A stretch of DNA of 64,000 bases from Isobaculum melis (lineage in GTDB: Bacteria; Bacillota; Bacilli; Lactobacillales; Carnobacteriaceae), in assembly GCF_900111355.1 (NCBI RefSeq), contig NZ_FOHA01000007.1:54319-118318 (forward strand). The letters run 5' to 3'. The position numbers were made by a program, and so were the translations under genes. Positions 21,756 to 31,988 of the stretch are shown here, piece by piece (position 1 is the first letter of the stretch; each line of letters starts with the position of its first letter). The notes under the pieces are model-generated. The model made no database searches, had not been told where the DNA came from, and was given only the letters and a program-made list of their open reading frames with translations.

Positions 21756-22337
21756 ATGGGGTTAATTGTCATTATCGGTCCACAAGCGGTTGGAAAAATG
21801 ACTGTTGGAAAAGCGCTTGAAGAACAAATTAACGGGAAGCTGCTTTACAATCATCAAACCATCGATTTATTTGCTAATTATTTAGGCTACAATCAGCATG
21901 CTTTTCGTTTATCAGACATGACAAGAAAAGAGTTATTCAAAGCTTTTGTTGAAAATAGACCCAATAATTTAGCGGAGCATCTCATCTTTACTGTTCTCAT
22001 CAATTTTGATTTAGATGAAGATATTGCCTTTCTAAATGAAATCAGTCAAATTTTCCTTACCCAGAAAGAACCCGTTTATTTTATTGAACTAGAAACGGAT
22101 TTAAAGACACGTTTAGAGCGAAATGTTCAAGAAAGTCGTTTATTAGCAAAGCCTTCTAAGCGAGATTTGAATTTTTCTAGAAAAGAACTATTAAATGCGC
22201 ATCAACAGCATCGTTTAAACACAAGCAAAGATGAAATGGCGCAACAATTTCCTCAGGTTCATTATCTGAAAATTGATAATACCTATTTACCAGCTGACCA
22301 AGTTGCCTCTCAAATTGTGTCAACCTGGTTTTCATAA
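21756..22337 (+). CDS. Small P-loop NTPase / kinase-like protein
   Basis: A 193-residue cytoplasmic protein with a Walker A motif GPQAVGKMT at residues 8-16 and the general layout of small nucleotide or shikimate-type kinases: the DLKTRLERN stretch near residue 113 resembles the lid region. Substrate cannot be told from sequence. It is single, between the LRR gene and a two-component system, with its own promoter and a terminator. Confidence 0.65.
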   Translation: MGLIVIIGPQAVGKMTVGKALEEQINGKLLYNHQTIDLFANYLGYNQHAFRLSDMTRKELFKAFVENRPNNLAEHLIFTVLINFDLDEDIAFLNEISQIFLTQKEPVYFIELETDLKTRLERNVQESRLLAKPSKRDLNFSRKELLNAHQQHRLNTSKDEMAQQFPQVHYLKIDNTYLPADQVASQIVSTWFS

Positions 22338-22387
22338 ATAGCTACCCCTATTTGACTTCTATCTGGCAATCCTTTAATATTTTACAC

Positions 22388-22426
22388 AATGCTCATCAAC
22401 TATTTTTAGTGAGAATGGGCATTTTT
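22388..22426 (+). terminator. Terminator after the P-loop gene
   Basis: AATGCTCAT (22388-22396) pairs with ATGGGCATT (22415-22423, one G-U), followed by TTTT. Confidence 0.6.
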
Positions 22427-22465
22427 ATTTAGAGGAAATAAAACAAACTATTTTGAGGTGTTTTC

Positions 22466-23146
22466 ATGAAAATCTTAATCGCTGAAGATGAAACTGAATT
22501 AAGAAATGCCATCGCTGAAGGGCTTAGAATGGATGGTTACGCTGTTGATACCTGTGATAACGGGGAAACAGCCAGTCAACTTTGCTTTGCTGAAACCTAT
22601 GACCTGATGATTTTAGACTTAAATTTGCCCAAGCTAGATGGTTTTGAGGTTTTAGCAGAACTTAGACAGCACAACGCTGAGTTAAAGATTTTAATTTTAA
22701 GTGCTAGAACAAGTGTATTGGATAAAGTAAAAGGGTTAGATTATGGTGCCAATGATTATTTAACCAAACCTTTTGAGTTTGCAGAGTTAGAAGCACGTAT
22801 TAGAAATTTATTACGTAGAAATTTTGTTCAACAAGATAACATTCTCTCCTATGACCGGGTCAAACTAGATCTTTCCAAACACCAAGTTTGGGTGGACGGA
22901 ACCCTGATGAATCTCACAAAAAAAGAGTTTTCAATTCTACAATATTTTCTCATGAATCCAGATAAAGTCATCAGTCAAGAAGAATTAATGGCACATGTTT
23001 GGGATAGCCAGGTAAATAGTCTAAGTGGAGCAATTAGAGTACACATTGCTTCTTTAAGGAAGAAATTAGTTCATCTATTAGGCTATGATTTGATTTATAC
23101 AAAAATTGGCGCTGGTTATTATCTTGCTGGAAAGGATGGGATGTAA
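22466..23146 (+). CDS. OmpR-family response regulator
   Basis: A 226-residue two-component regulator. Receiver domain 1-115 with acidic pair E9-D10, phospho-acceptor Asp52 in MILDLNLP and Lys101 in LTKPF; winged-helix DNA-binding domain about 128-222. The stop is 3 bases before the kinase start, so they form an operon. The likely target is the ABC transporter operon just downstream, where a TTAACA direct repeat spaced by one helical turn precedes the -10 box. Confidence 0.92.
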   Translation: MKILIAEDETELRNAIAEGLRMDGYAVDTCDNGETASQLCFAETYDLMILDLNLPKLDGFEVLAELRQHNAELKILILSARTSVLDKVKGLDYGANDYLTKPFEFAELEARIRNLLRRNFVQQDNILSYDRVKLDLSKHQVWVDGTLMNLTKKEFSILQYFLMNPDKVISQEELMAHVWDSQVNSLSGAIRVHIASLRKKLVHLLGYDLIYTKIGAGYYLAGKDGM

Positions 23147-23149
23147 AGG

Positions 23150-24310
23150 ATGAAAAAGCTATCTATTCGTATTCGCTTTACGGCAATGACTATCGGACTC
23201 CTCATCTTATGCGCTATTGGATTAACCATTGTGACTAATTATTCTGCCGGTAAAATGGCAGCTCAAATTGCTACAGTAACAACACCAGCTATGCAAGTAC
23301 CTGAAACAATCCCAATTGATCCAAATCAACTAACGGATAACCAACAGTCTATGCTTGTTACTCAAAATACTGAAGATATTGAGAAAAACCAGAAAGTAAT
23401 CAACCAATTTCACCTCACAAGTATGTTCTATATGTTCATCATCATCATTCTTGGTGGTATTGGTGCCTACTATATTTCTGGAAAAGCACTCTTACCACTA
23501 GCAAAGCTCAATAAAAAAATAAAAACTAGTACGATTACCAATTTATCTGAAAAAATAGAAGTTGGCACAACCCATGATGAAATCGCAGAGATTACCTTAT
23601 CCTTCAATAAGATGACGGATAGGATTCATGAAGCCTTTGTTTCTCAACAACAATTTTCTGGCAATGTTGCCCATGAACTAAGAACGCCTCTCGCTATTTT
23701 AAAAACAAAAATAGAAGTCTTTAATAAAAAAACAGAGCGCTCTGTTGAAGAGTATACGGATTTAGTTTCCGACCTTGAAAAACAAATCCAACGTTTATCG
23801 GAAATTGTGCAAATTTTATTAGATTTAACGAGCGTTGACACGATTGAAGACAAAGAAATGATTGTTATTGACGATTTGATCAACAACATTCTTTATGAGC
23901 TTTCAAGTATTGCAAATCAAAAGCAGATTCACTTTGCGACCAGCTACCAGCACCATGAAGTTTATGGAAACATCGATTTATTATATCGTATTTTTTATAA
24001 CCTGATTGAAAATAGCATCAAATACAATGGATTAAATGGACAAGTCTTGATTGAAGCAATGCTCAATCAAGAAGGTCAAACTGTGATTCAAATTCGTGAT
24101 ACAGGGATTGGTATCCCAGAGTCACGCCAAAAAAATATTTTCAATCCTTTTTATCGTGTAGATGAGTCTCGCTCTCGTTCAATTGGTGGCGCCGGACTTG
24201 GTTTATCTATTGTAAAGAATATGATTGAAAAGCATGATGGTACTGTTTCTGTTAAAGCAAACCAACCAACAGGTAGCTGCTTTATCATAACTTTACCTAA
24301 TCCAACTTAA
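23150..24310 (+). CDS. Sensor histidine kinase
   Basis: A 386-residue membrane kinase, partner of the preceding regulator. Two membrane segments (about 9-28 and 89-109) enclose a 60-residue extracellular loop; HAMP region near 110-160; HisKA with phospho-acceptor His in NVAHELRTPLA (about residue 176); ATPase domain with NLIENSIKYN, DTGIGIPE and GGAGLGLS. The signal is unknown. A small outer loop and a neighbouring MacB-like transporter fit sensing of peptides or cell-envelope stress, but that is inference. Confidence 0.92.
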   Translation: MKKLSIRIRFTAMTIGLLILCAIGLTIVTNYSAGKMAAQIATVTTPAMQVPETIPIDPNQLTDNQQSMLVTQNTEDIEKNQKVINQFHLTSMFYMFIIIILGGIGAYYISGKALLPLAKLNKKIKTSTITNLSEKIEVGTTHDEIAEITLSFNKMTDRIHEAFVSQQQFSGNVAHELRTPLAILKTKIEVFNKKTERSVEEYTDLVSDLEKQIQRLSEIVQILLDLTSVDTIEDKEMIVIDDLINNILYELSSIANQKQIHFATSYQHHEVYGNIDLLYRIFYNLIENSIKYNGLNGQVLIEAMLNQEGQTVIQIRDTGIGIPESRQKNIFNPFYRVDESRSRSIGGAGLGLSIVKNMIEKHDGTVSVKANQPTGSCFIITLPNPT

Positions 24311-24323
24311 TTTTCCACAAAGA

Positions 24324-24368
24324 AAAACTAAGAGAACCAGTTTCTACTGAATTCTCTTAGTTTTTTTC
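24324..24368 (+). terminator. Terminator after the two-component operon
   Basis: 13-bp stem AAAACTAAGAGAA / TTCTCTTAGTTTT followed by TTT. Confidence 0.9.
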
Positions 24369-24401
24369 TTAACAGGAATTTAACACCCTCTCAGATATAA
24401 T
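24369..24401 (+). promoter_or_regulatory. Direct-repeat regulator site and -10 box of the ABC operon
   Basis: TTAACA at 24369-24374 and again at 24380-24385 (11-base period), then TATAAT at 24396-24401. No good -35 box is present at 17 bases, as expected for activator-dependent OmpR-type promoters; the arrangement resembles the PhoP-type TTAACA-N5-TTAACA box. Confidence 0.6.
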
Positions 24402-24429
24402 AGCCTTAACAAAATGAGGAGGATTAAAT

Positions 24430-26376
24430 ATGTTCAAATTAAATAATCTTACAAAAAAATATCATGAAAATGAGGCACTATCTCATGTTTCTCTTTCAAT
24501 TGAGAGTGGTATGAATTTTATTATCGGTGCTTCTGGCAGTGGAAAATCAACATTATTAAAAATAATGACAGGTGTAGATACAGATTTTGATGGCTCAGTC
24601 TATTTTTATGATAAAAATATAAAAGAGTTAAAGCAACATGAAAAAAATAACTTCTATAACAATGTTTTTGGGTTTATTTGGCAAGATTTCAACCTATTAG
24701 AGCAGTCAACTGTCTTAGAAAATATCTTACTACCAACTTATTTAAAAGAAAAATCTCAACTAAAAAAAGCAAAGCAATTCATCCGAGAACTCAAATTAGG
24801 AAATGTTGAACATCAACAAGTTAAAAATCTTTCTGGTGGGCAAAAGCAACGTGTGGCAATTGCTAGAGAATTGATGAAAGAGCCTCAAGTTATTTTAGCA
24901 GATGAACCAACTAGTGCTCTGGATAAGGAATCCGCTCAGTACATTATGGAGATTTTAAGAGAAATATCTAAAACAAAACCGGTGATTATTGTTACACATG
25001 ATACTTCTTACATTACAGAAGAGGATACCGTATTTGAGTTGGACAAAGGAGCTCTTATCTCTCAAAAAAATGCCCCTAAAAAACAATCTGAGCAAAGTTT
25101 CACAAAAAGAAAAAAAAGCTATTTTTCATTCAAGCATATTTTAGCACTCACTAAAAATAACTTTCGACGCCATACAGGTAGATTTTTAACTTCAGTTCTG
25201 TCTTTGGCAGTAGCTTGCTTCTTTTTACTTACTGTCACAGGTAATAGCGTCAGCAACAGTAGTCAATCTGCATTTGATGAAGTATTCGATATGTATGGTG
25301 ATAGCGTCTTAGATATTAGTTTATTTGATGCTTTTACAGGTGGAGCAAGCACAACTGAAAATGATCAAAATAATCCCAATGTTGATGTAAATCAAGATAT
25401 TGGACACTTATTTGATCAATTTAGCAAAGATGATCGCGTTGAATTTGTTAGTTATCTCCAACCATTTGACAATATTTCCATTCAATTTAACGGTCAAACT
25501 TATGCTATCAATAATTCTGGAAATATGCCAGTAATCAATAAATTAATTGCTGGCACAATTGCGACAGGTAAGGATAACGAAGTCGTTGTTCCTGAAAGTT
25601 TCACAAAAAAAATAGGCCTTTCACCTGATGAAGCATTAGGCAAAGAAATAACATTTCAAGGTGAAATAAACGAGTTTAATAACAATACACCTAAAACATT
25701 TCCTGTTAAGACAAAAGTAAAAATAGTTGGTGTATTGGATGCTAGATTAATCACAAATTATGAGGGTCAAAAAGATGAATACGATATAGAAGATTCATTC
25801 CTATTCAATCAGTCTGCACTTTCTGATTTATTGAAATCAACTAATAAAAATCTTAATAACTTAAGTTTTATTATTCGGCCAAAAACGCCAGCAGATATGA
25901 TTGCAATCAAAAACGAATTAAATCAAACAGGGATTGTTCCTTTAGGAAACTTTGAAGTCATAGAAGATCTTGTGAAGCTCAACACTCAATCTACAGAACA
26001 ATCTTCTAATGCAACGACCATTCTATCTATTCTAGTCATTGTTATGGTCTTGGCAATTGCAGTGATTACTACACTTTTAAGAAAACGAGAATATGCAATT
26101 TTTAAACTCAATGGTTTTTCCAATCTACATCTAAGACTATTAACAATCTTTGAAACCTTTATTCAAGCATTAAGTGCTTTCGTCTTATTGTTATTAACTT
26201 CACCAATACTAAATCAGCTTAGTCTGAAATTTTTCCAGGTTTCAATTATTCATTCTTCAACAATTATTACTTGTTTATTATTAGCACTTGGTGTATCAAC
26301 GATTAACTTTGTTGTAGCGGAAGTCATCTATGATTCAACAAATATTTTTAACACATTAAAAACAGGAGAAAAATAA
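24430..26376 (+). CDS. MacB-like ABC transporter, ATPase-permease fusion (first subunit)
   Basis: A 648-residue protein. ATPase domain about 1-220 with Walker A GASGSGKST (34-42), signature LSGGQKQR and Walker B VILADEPTS; one membrane segment near 250-270; a large extracellular domain (about 275-525); and an FtsX-type three-helix end (about 530-645). This is the MacB plan rather than a BceAB pair. Its stop overlaps the next ATG (TAATG), so the two half-transporters probably form a heterodimer. Function in peptide export or resistance is inferred from the family and the upstream two-component system. Confidence 0.85.
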   Translation: MFKLNNLTKKYHENEALSHVSLSIESGMNFIIGASGSGKSTLLKIMTGVDTDFDGSVYFYDKNIKELKQHEKNNFYNNVFGFIWQDFNLLEQSTVLENILLPTYLKEKSQLKKAKQFIRELKLGNVEHQQVKNLSGGQKQRVAIARELMKEPQVILADEPTSALDKESAQYIMEILREISKTKPVIIVTHDTSYITEEDTVFELDKGALISQKNAPKKQSEQSFTKRKKSYFSFKHILALTKNNFRRHTGRFLTSVLSLAVACFFLLTVTGNSVSNSSQSAFDEVFDMYGDSVLDISLFDAFTGGASTTENDQNNPNVDVNQDIGHLFDQFSKDDRVEFVSYLQPFDNISIQFNGQTYAINNSGNMPVINKLIAGTIATGKDNEVVVPESFTKKIGLSPDEALGKEITFQGEINEFNNNTPKTFPVKTKVKIVGVLDARLITNYEGQKDEYDIEDSFLFNQSALSDLLKSTNKNLNNLSFIIRPKTPADMIAIKNELNQTGIVPLGNFEVIEDLVKLNTQSTEQSSNATTILSILVIVMVLAIAVITTLLRKREYAIFKLNGFSNLHLRLLTIFETFIQALSAFVLLLLTSPILNQLSLKFFQVSIIHSSTIITCLLLALGVSTINFVVAEVIYDSTNIFNTLKTGEK

Positions 26377-28172
26377 TGATTACACTTCATAACTTAACAA
26401 AAGAATATGGGCAGACAACCATTCTGGATCAAGCAAATTATCAATTTCCAGAAAAAGGCTTCATTTGCCTATTGGGTGAGTCAGGAAGCGGAAAATCAAC
26501 ATTAGTTAATTTAATTGCTGGCTTTGATACGGATTATACGGGAGAAATTATCGTAGATGATACGCCCTTAAATAGCTTATCAGAAGCACAATTAGGAAAC
26601 TATCGCAAAGATTATATTGGTTTTGTGTTTCAAAATTATCATCTGCTCAGTGGATACACCGTTCTAGAAAATATTTTACTTCCTTGTGAACTAACAAGCA
26701 CAAATCAAGCAGAAAGCAAAGCTTATGCAAGAAAGTTATTAGCTGATTTAGGGATTGCAGAAAAAGAAAATGAACAGGTGCAAAATCTTTCTGGTGGTCA
26801 AAAGCAACGTGTGGCAATTGCTCGGGCATTAATTCAAAAGCCCAAAATGGTGATTGCAGATGAACCAACTGGTGCATTAGATAGAAAAACTGCTACCGAA
26901 ATGATGGACATTTTAAAGGAAATCTCACAAACGAAGCTTGTAATTCTCATTACTCATGATACACAGCTTTGTGAGATTGCAGATGAAGTGATTCAGATAA
27001 TAGATAACAAGCTTGTGATTCAACAGCCAGGTCTCACAATTGAAAATAGTCCAGCTAAAAAAATGATGCTACAACCGCCAAAGAAAATCAATCTTTTTAA
27101 AATGGCTGCTAAAAATTTTCGTGTTCGCTTTCTTAGTTATTTTTTTATCTCACTTGTCTTTTCAATCGGTATTCTAAGCTTTATTACAACGTTATCTTCA
27201 GGACAACTGATGACACATGCCATTCAGCAATTTAAAGAAAAAAATACCTCTTTTAATAATGGGTATATTTCCTATCAAGAAGACGATAATAGTTATCAAA
27301 TACTATCGGCAGATCAACGAGTTGAAAATGTTTATAAGCAATATAAAATACAACAAGTGACCTTATCTTCTGACGATTTCAGCATGACCATGCCAGAAAA
27401 ATATCCAATGCCAAAAACTACTGAGTCAATGTCTTATGGCACTATGCCGCGTATTCAGAAAAATGAAATTGCGATTACACCTAGCTTAGCCAAAAAATTG
27501 AATCCGCAAATTGATCAATTAATTGGTAAATCACTAACCGTGACTTACCAAGGAAAAGAATATCCCTTAACGATTAGCGGTATTTATAATGCTGGATATG
27601 ATGATTTTTTTGTTAGTTCTGATATTGAACAAGACTTTTATCAGGGAATAGATAGTCAGTCATATGAGGCGATTCACTATGATGTGAAAAAATTTGAAGA
27701 TATTGTTCCGGTGACGGAAGAGCTAGCAGAAAAAAATATTCAAACTAAAACTGCTGTGACTGAAGTGAAAGCTTTACAAAAATCTTTTAAGCAACTCAAA
27801 ACATTATTTACCTTGATTTCAATGATTATATTGTTGATTGCATTATTTATTGTTATCATGATGCTGCTGAAATTACAGCAAACACGTTATCATATGGTCG
27901 GCCTGCTGTATTCCTTTGGGTTTAATCAGAAAAATGTAAAAAAATTACTGTTTATTGAGAATTTATGTTTAGCAATGATGACTGCAGGCTTCACAAGCTT
28001 ACTGCTGTTAGGCCTACAGCTCATTGCTCAGTTAACTAAGATTGATTTCAGGATTACGCTGAATGAATGGTTCCTCACTATTTCTGCTTCAGTCCTCATC
28101 ATTCTTGTGACGCATCTGGTAACAAGCTATAGGCTTTTCAAGGTACAACCTATTGTTGCTTTGAAAAAATAA
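26376..28172 (+). CDS. MacB-like ABC transporter, ATPase-permease fusion (second subunit)
   Basis: A 598-residue partner of the preceding protein, with the same plan: Walker A GESGSGKST (34-42), signature LSGGQKQR, Walker B VIADEPTGALD, one membrane segment near 252-272, an extracellular domain (about 275-475), and a three-helix FtsX-type end. The extracellular part is shorter than in the first subunit and the two are clearly diverged, which argues for a heterodimer over a recent duplication. Confidence 0.85.
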   Translation: MITLHNLTKEYGQTTILDQANYQFPEKGFICLLGESGSGKSTLVNLIAGFDTDYTGEIIVDDTPLNSLSEAQLGNYRKDYIGFVFQNYHLLSGYTVLENILLPCELTSTNQAESKAYARKLLADLGIAEKENEQVQNLSGGQKQRVAIARALIQKPKMVIADEPTGALDRKTATEMMDILKEISQTKLVILITHDTQLCEIADEVIQIIDNKLVIQQPGLTIENSPAKKMMLQPPKKINLFKMAAKNFRVRFLSYFFISLVFSIGILSFITTLSSGQLMTHAIQQFKEKNTSFNNGYISYQEDDNSYQILSADQRVENVYKQYKIQQVTLSSDDFSMTMPEKYPMPKTTESMSYGTMPRIQKNEIAITPSLAKKLNPQIDQLIGKSLTVTYQGKEYPLTISGIYNAGYDDFFVSSDIEQDFYQGIDSQSYEAIHYDVKKFEDIVPVTEELAEKNIQTKTAVTEVKALQKSFKQLKTLFTLISMIILLIALFIVIMMLLKLQQTRYHMVGLLYSFGFNQKNVKKLLFIENLCLAMMTAGFTSLLLLGLQLIAQLTKIDFRITLNEWFLTISASVLIILVTHLVTSYRLFKVQPIVALKK

Positions 28173-28209
28173 ATCTTAAGCCATTTAATCATTCTTATTT
28201 CTAGGAACA

Positions 28210-28246
28210 GAAAAAGACCAATCACGGCTGTGATTGGTCTTTTCTC
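28210..28246. terminator. Bidirectional terminator between the ABC operon and rpoC
   Basis: Stem AAAGACCAATCAC / GTGATTGGTCTTT (28212-28242) with A-run and T-run, serving both converging units. Confidence 0.9.
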
Positions 28247-28251
28247 TATCA

Positions 28252-31200
28252 TTAATCTTCCAAATGCATGCCGATTTCAGTATCACTGATACTATAAACA
28301 TTTTCACTTGAAACACCAATTTCTTTTGGTTCCATGTTGCGGTATTTCGCCATACCAGTACCAGCTGGAATGATTTTACCGATGATAACATTTTCTTTCA
28401 ATCCAAGAAGCGGATCGCGTTTACCACGAATAGCAGCGTCTGTTAAGACTTTAGTTGTTTCTTGGAATGAAGCAGCAGATAAGAAACTATTTGTTTCTAA
28501 TGATGCTTTTGTAATACCTAGCAAGACAGGACGTGCTGTTGCAGGTACTTCGCCAGCCATTAGTGTCTCTGCATTTCGATCAGTAAATTCACTAATATCC
28601 ATCAGTGTTCCTGGTAAGATAGCTGTGCTACCTGGATCCATTACACGAACTTTACGTAGCATTTGACGTACCATTACTTCAATATGCTTGTCACCAATTT
28701 CTACCCCTTGCATACGGTAAACTTTTTGAACTTCACGTAACAAGTAATTTTCTACTGATAACACGTCTTTTACGCGTAATAATTGTTTAGGATCAATTGA
28801 ACCTTCTGTTAACGGTTCGCCACGTCTAATTGTGCCACCTTCTTCTACTTTCATACGAGAAGTGTAAGGCACTTGGTAAGAACGCGTATCAATTTCACCT
28901 TTAATGGTTACTTCTTTCGTTCTGTCAGAAGCATTTTCCTCAATAGACACAACAACACCAGTTACTTCACTGATAACAGCTTGTCCTTTTGGATTACGTG
29001 CTTCAAAGATTTCTTGAATACGAGGAAGACCTTGAGTAATATCGTCCCCGGCAACCCCACCTGTATGGAAGGTACGCATTGTAAGCTGTGTACCTGGTTC
29101 TCCGATTGATTGAGCGGCAATTGTTCCAACTGCTTCCCCAACTTCAACTTCTGAACCTGTTGCTAAGTTACGTCCATAACAATGTTTACATACACCATGT
29201 TTGGTATTACATGTGAAGACTGAACGGATTTCAATTTCTTCAATTCCTGCATCAATAATTTCTTTCGCAATGTCTTCAGTTACGATTTCATTTTCACCAA
29301 TGATTTCTGCACCTGTTTCAGGATGAACAACTGTTTTACGGATGTAACGTCCTAATAAGCGCTCTTCAAGTGGCTCAATGACTTCGTTTCCTTCTTTAAT
29401 TGCGTGAATAACTAGACCTCTATCAGTACCACAATCTGTTTCACGAATGATTACATCTTGGGCTACATCAACTAGACGACGAGTAAGGTAACCAGAATCG
29501 GCTGTCTTAAGGGCTGTATCGGTCATACCTTTACGAGCTCCGTGAGTTGAGATAAACATTTCCAAGACGGTCAAACCTTCGCGGAAGTTTGATGTGATAG
29601 GAAGTTCCATGATACGACCATTTGGCGCTGCCATCAAACCACGCATACCTGCTAATTGCGTAAAGTTGGAGATGTTACCACGGGCTCCAGAGTCACTCAT
29701 CATGAAGATTGGGTTTTTAGAATCTAAGCTTTCCATTAGTTTGATTTGAATGCGGTCTTTGGTTTCATTCCAAACAGCAATAACTCTTTCATAACGCTCA
29801 TCATCAGTAATTAAACCACGACGGAATTGTTTTGTAATGTTATCTACTTGTTTGTGTGCTTCGTCAAGCATCGCTTGTTTTTCATGTAAGACTACGATAT
29901 CCGCAATCCCTACAGTGATACCAGCACGTGTTGAATGTTTGTAACCTAAATCTTTCATTCTATCTAACATTTTTGAAGTTTCAGTAATATGGAATCGTTT
30001 GAAGACTTCAGCAATGATATTTCCTAGGTTTTTCTTCTTGAACGGTAAGATTAATTCTTGCTCTTTAATAAAGGCAGGAATGTCTGTACCAGCTTCTACA
30101 AAGTACTTGTCTGGTGTTTGTACTTCTAAGTTATAAGCTGTTGGCTCATTCAAGTAAGGGAATTCTTTTGGCATAATTTCGTTAAAGAGTAATTTACCTA
30201 CTGTTGTTACCAACATTTTACCGCGTTGGCTTTCAGTAAATGGTTTTTCTGCTAAAGCAGTTGTTGTTACCCCAATTCTAGAATGCAAATGAACATAACC
30301 ATTTTGGTAAGCAATTAAAGCTTCATTTAAATCTTTAAATAGCATACCTTCGCCTTCGCGACCATCTTCTTCCATTGTTAGGTAATAGTTACCTAATACC
30401 ATATCTTGAGAAGGTGTTACAACTGGTTTACCATCTTTTGGATTCAAAATGTTTTGTGCAGCGAGCATTAACATACGTGCTTCTGCTTGGGCTTCGTTAC
30501 TTAATGGAACGTGAACCGCCATTTGGTCTCCATCGAAATCGGCATTATAAGCTTCACAAACTAGTGGGTGCAAACGAATGGCACGGCCTTCAACCAAGGT
30601 TGGTTCGAAAGCTTGGATACCAAGTCTGTGTAACGTTGGTGCGCGGTTTAGTAAAACTGGATGCTCGCGAATCACTTCTTCTAGGACATCCCAAATTGCT
30701 TCGTCTTGACGATCAATTTTGCGTTTTGCATTTTTAATGTTGCTTGCAATATCTCTTGCTACTAATTCTTTCATCACAAAAGGTTTGAACAATTCAATTG
30801 CCATCTCTTTTGGTAAGCCACATTGATACATTTTAAGGTTTGGTCCAACTACGATAACTGAACGACCTGAGTAGTCAACACGTTTTCCAAGTAAGTTTTG
30901 ACGGAAACGTCCTTGTTTCCCTTTTAGCATATGAGAAAGTGATTTAAGTGGACGGTTACCTGGTCCAGTAACTGGACGGCCACGACGACCATTATCAATC
31001 AAAGCATCAACAGCTTCTTGTAACATACGTTTTTCATTTTGAACGATAATACTTGGTGCCATTAAGTCTAACAAACGTTTTAGACGGTTGTTACGGTTAA
31101 TTACACGACGGTATAAGTCATTCAAATCGGAAGTCGCAAAACGACCACCTTCAAGCTGAACCATCGGACGTAAGTCTGGAGGGATAATTGGCACAACGTC

Positions 31201-31884
31201 CATAATCATCCATGCAGGCTCATTACCTGAATGACGGAAAGCTTCTAAAATATCTAAGCGACGAATGGCACGTGTACGTTTTTGTCCTTGTGCAGTTTTT
31301 AATTCTTCTTTTAATTCGCCAACTTCAGTTTCAAGATCAACCGCTTCTAGTAAACGTTTAATTGCTTCTGCACCCATACCAGCTACAAAGCTTTGACCAT
31401 ATTGTTCACGTTTTTCACGGTATTCTCTTTCAGTCAATAATTGTTTCTTCTCTAGTGTTGTATCACCTGGTTCGATGACAACATAAGAAGCAAAATAAAT
31501 CACTTCTTCTAAAGCTCTTGGGCTCATATCTAAAACAAGACCCATTCTACTTGGAATTCCTTTGAAATACCAAATATGTGATACTGGGGCAGCTAATTCA
31601 ATATGTGCCATCCGTTCACGACGAACTTTTGAACGGGTTACTTCAACACCACAGCGGTCACAAACAATTCCTTTATAACGGATACGTTTGTATTTTCCAC
31701 AAGAACATTCCCAATCTTTTTGAGGTCCAAAAATACGTTCACAGAACAAACCATCACGTTCAGGTTTTAGTGTACGATAGTTAATGGTTTCTGGTTTTTT
31801 TACTTCTCCATAAGACCAGCTACGGATCTTATCTGGTGATGCCAAACCAATTTGCATGTTTTCAAAATTATTAACATCTATCAA
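28252..31884 (-). CDS. rpoC: RNA polymerase beta' subunit
   Basis: Catalytic subunit of RNA polymerase, 1210 residues. The active-site motif [12 protein letters not shown] is intact, and both zinc sites are visible: [18 protein letters not shown] near residues 60-80 and [14 protein letters not shown] in the second half. It follows rpoB at a gap of about 100 bases containing a strong hairpin. Confidence 0.98.
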   Translation of the reverse strand: MIDVNNFENMQIGLASPDKIRSWSYGEVKKPETINYRTLKPERDGLFCERIFGPQKDWECSCGKYKRIRYKGIVCDRCGVEVTRSKVRRERMAHIELAAPVSHIWYFKGIPSRMGLVLDMSPRALEEVIYFASYVVIEPGDTTLEKKQLLTEREYREKREQYGQSFVAGMGAEAIKRLLEAVDLETEVGELKEELKTAQGQKRTRAIRRLDILEAFRHSGNEPAWMIMDVVPIIPPDLRPMVQLEGGRFATSDLNDLYRRVINRNNRLKRLLDLMAPSIIVQNEKRMLQEAVDALIDNGRRGRPVTGPGNRPLKSLSHMLKGKQGRFRQNLLGKRVDYSGRSVIVVGPNLKMYQCGLPKEMAIELFKPFVMKELVARDIASNIKNAKRKIDRQDEAIWDVLEEVIREHPVLLNRAPTLHRLGIQAFEPTLVEGRAIRLHPLVCEAYNADFDGDQMAVHVPLSNEAQAEARMLMLAAQNILNPKDGKPVVTPSQDMVLGNYYLTMEEDGREGEGMLFKDLNEALIAYQNGYVHLHSRIGVTTTALAEKPFTESQRGKMLVTTVGKLLFNEIMPKEFPYLNEPTAYNLEVQTPDKYFVEAGTDIPAFIKEQELILPFKKKNLGNIIAEVFKRFHITETSKMLDRMKDLGYKHSTRAGITVGIADIVVLHEKQAMLDEAHKQVDNITKQFRRGLITDDERYERVIAVWNETKDRIQIKLMESLDSKNPIFMMSDSGARGNISNFTQLAGMRGLMAAPNGRIMELPITSNFREGLTVLEMFISTHGARKGMTDTALKTADSGYLTRRLVDVAQDVIIRETDCGTDRGLVIHAIKEGNEVIEPLEERLLGRYIRKTVVHPETGAEIIGENEIVTEDIAKEIIDAGIEEIEIRSVFTCNTKHGVCKHCYGRNLATGSEVEVGEAVGTIAAQSIGEPGTQLTMRTFHTGGVAGDDITQGLPRIQEIFEARNPKGQAVISEVTGVVVSIEENASDRTKEVTIKGEIDTRSYQVPYTSRMKVEEGGTIRRGEPLTEGSIDPKQLLRVKDVLSVENYLLREVQKVYRMQGVEIGDKHIEVMVRQMLRKVRVMDPGSTAILPGTLMDISEFTDRNAETLMAGEVPATARPVLLGITKASLETNSFLSAASFQETTKVLTDAAIRGKRDPLLGLKENVIIGKIIPAGTGMAKYRNMEPKEIGVSSENVYSISDTEIGMHLED

Positions 31885-31940
31885 GGGGCGTACCTCCCTT
31901 TGTTTTTTAGTCGAGCTTGCCCAATATCGCTCTAATATTC

Positions 31941-31974
31941 CCTCAAAAGAGAAACTTTCATCTCTCTTTTGAGG
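31941..31974 (-). other. Intercistronic hairpin between rpoB and rpoC
   Basis: A perfect 12-bp stem (CCTCAAAAGAGA / TCTCTTTTGAGG) with a 10-base loop and no T-run, so not a standard terminator. It may set mRNA processing or the beta to beta' ratio. Confidence 0.7.
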
Positions 31975-31988
31975 CTATCTATTATCTA

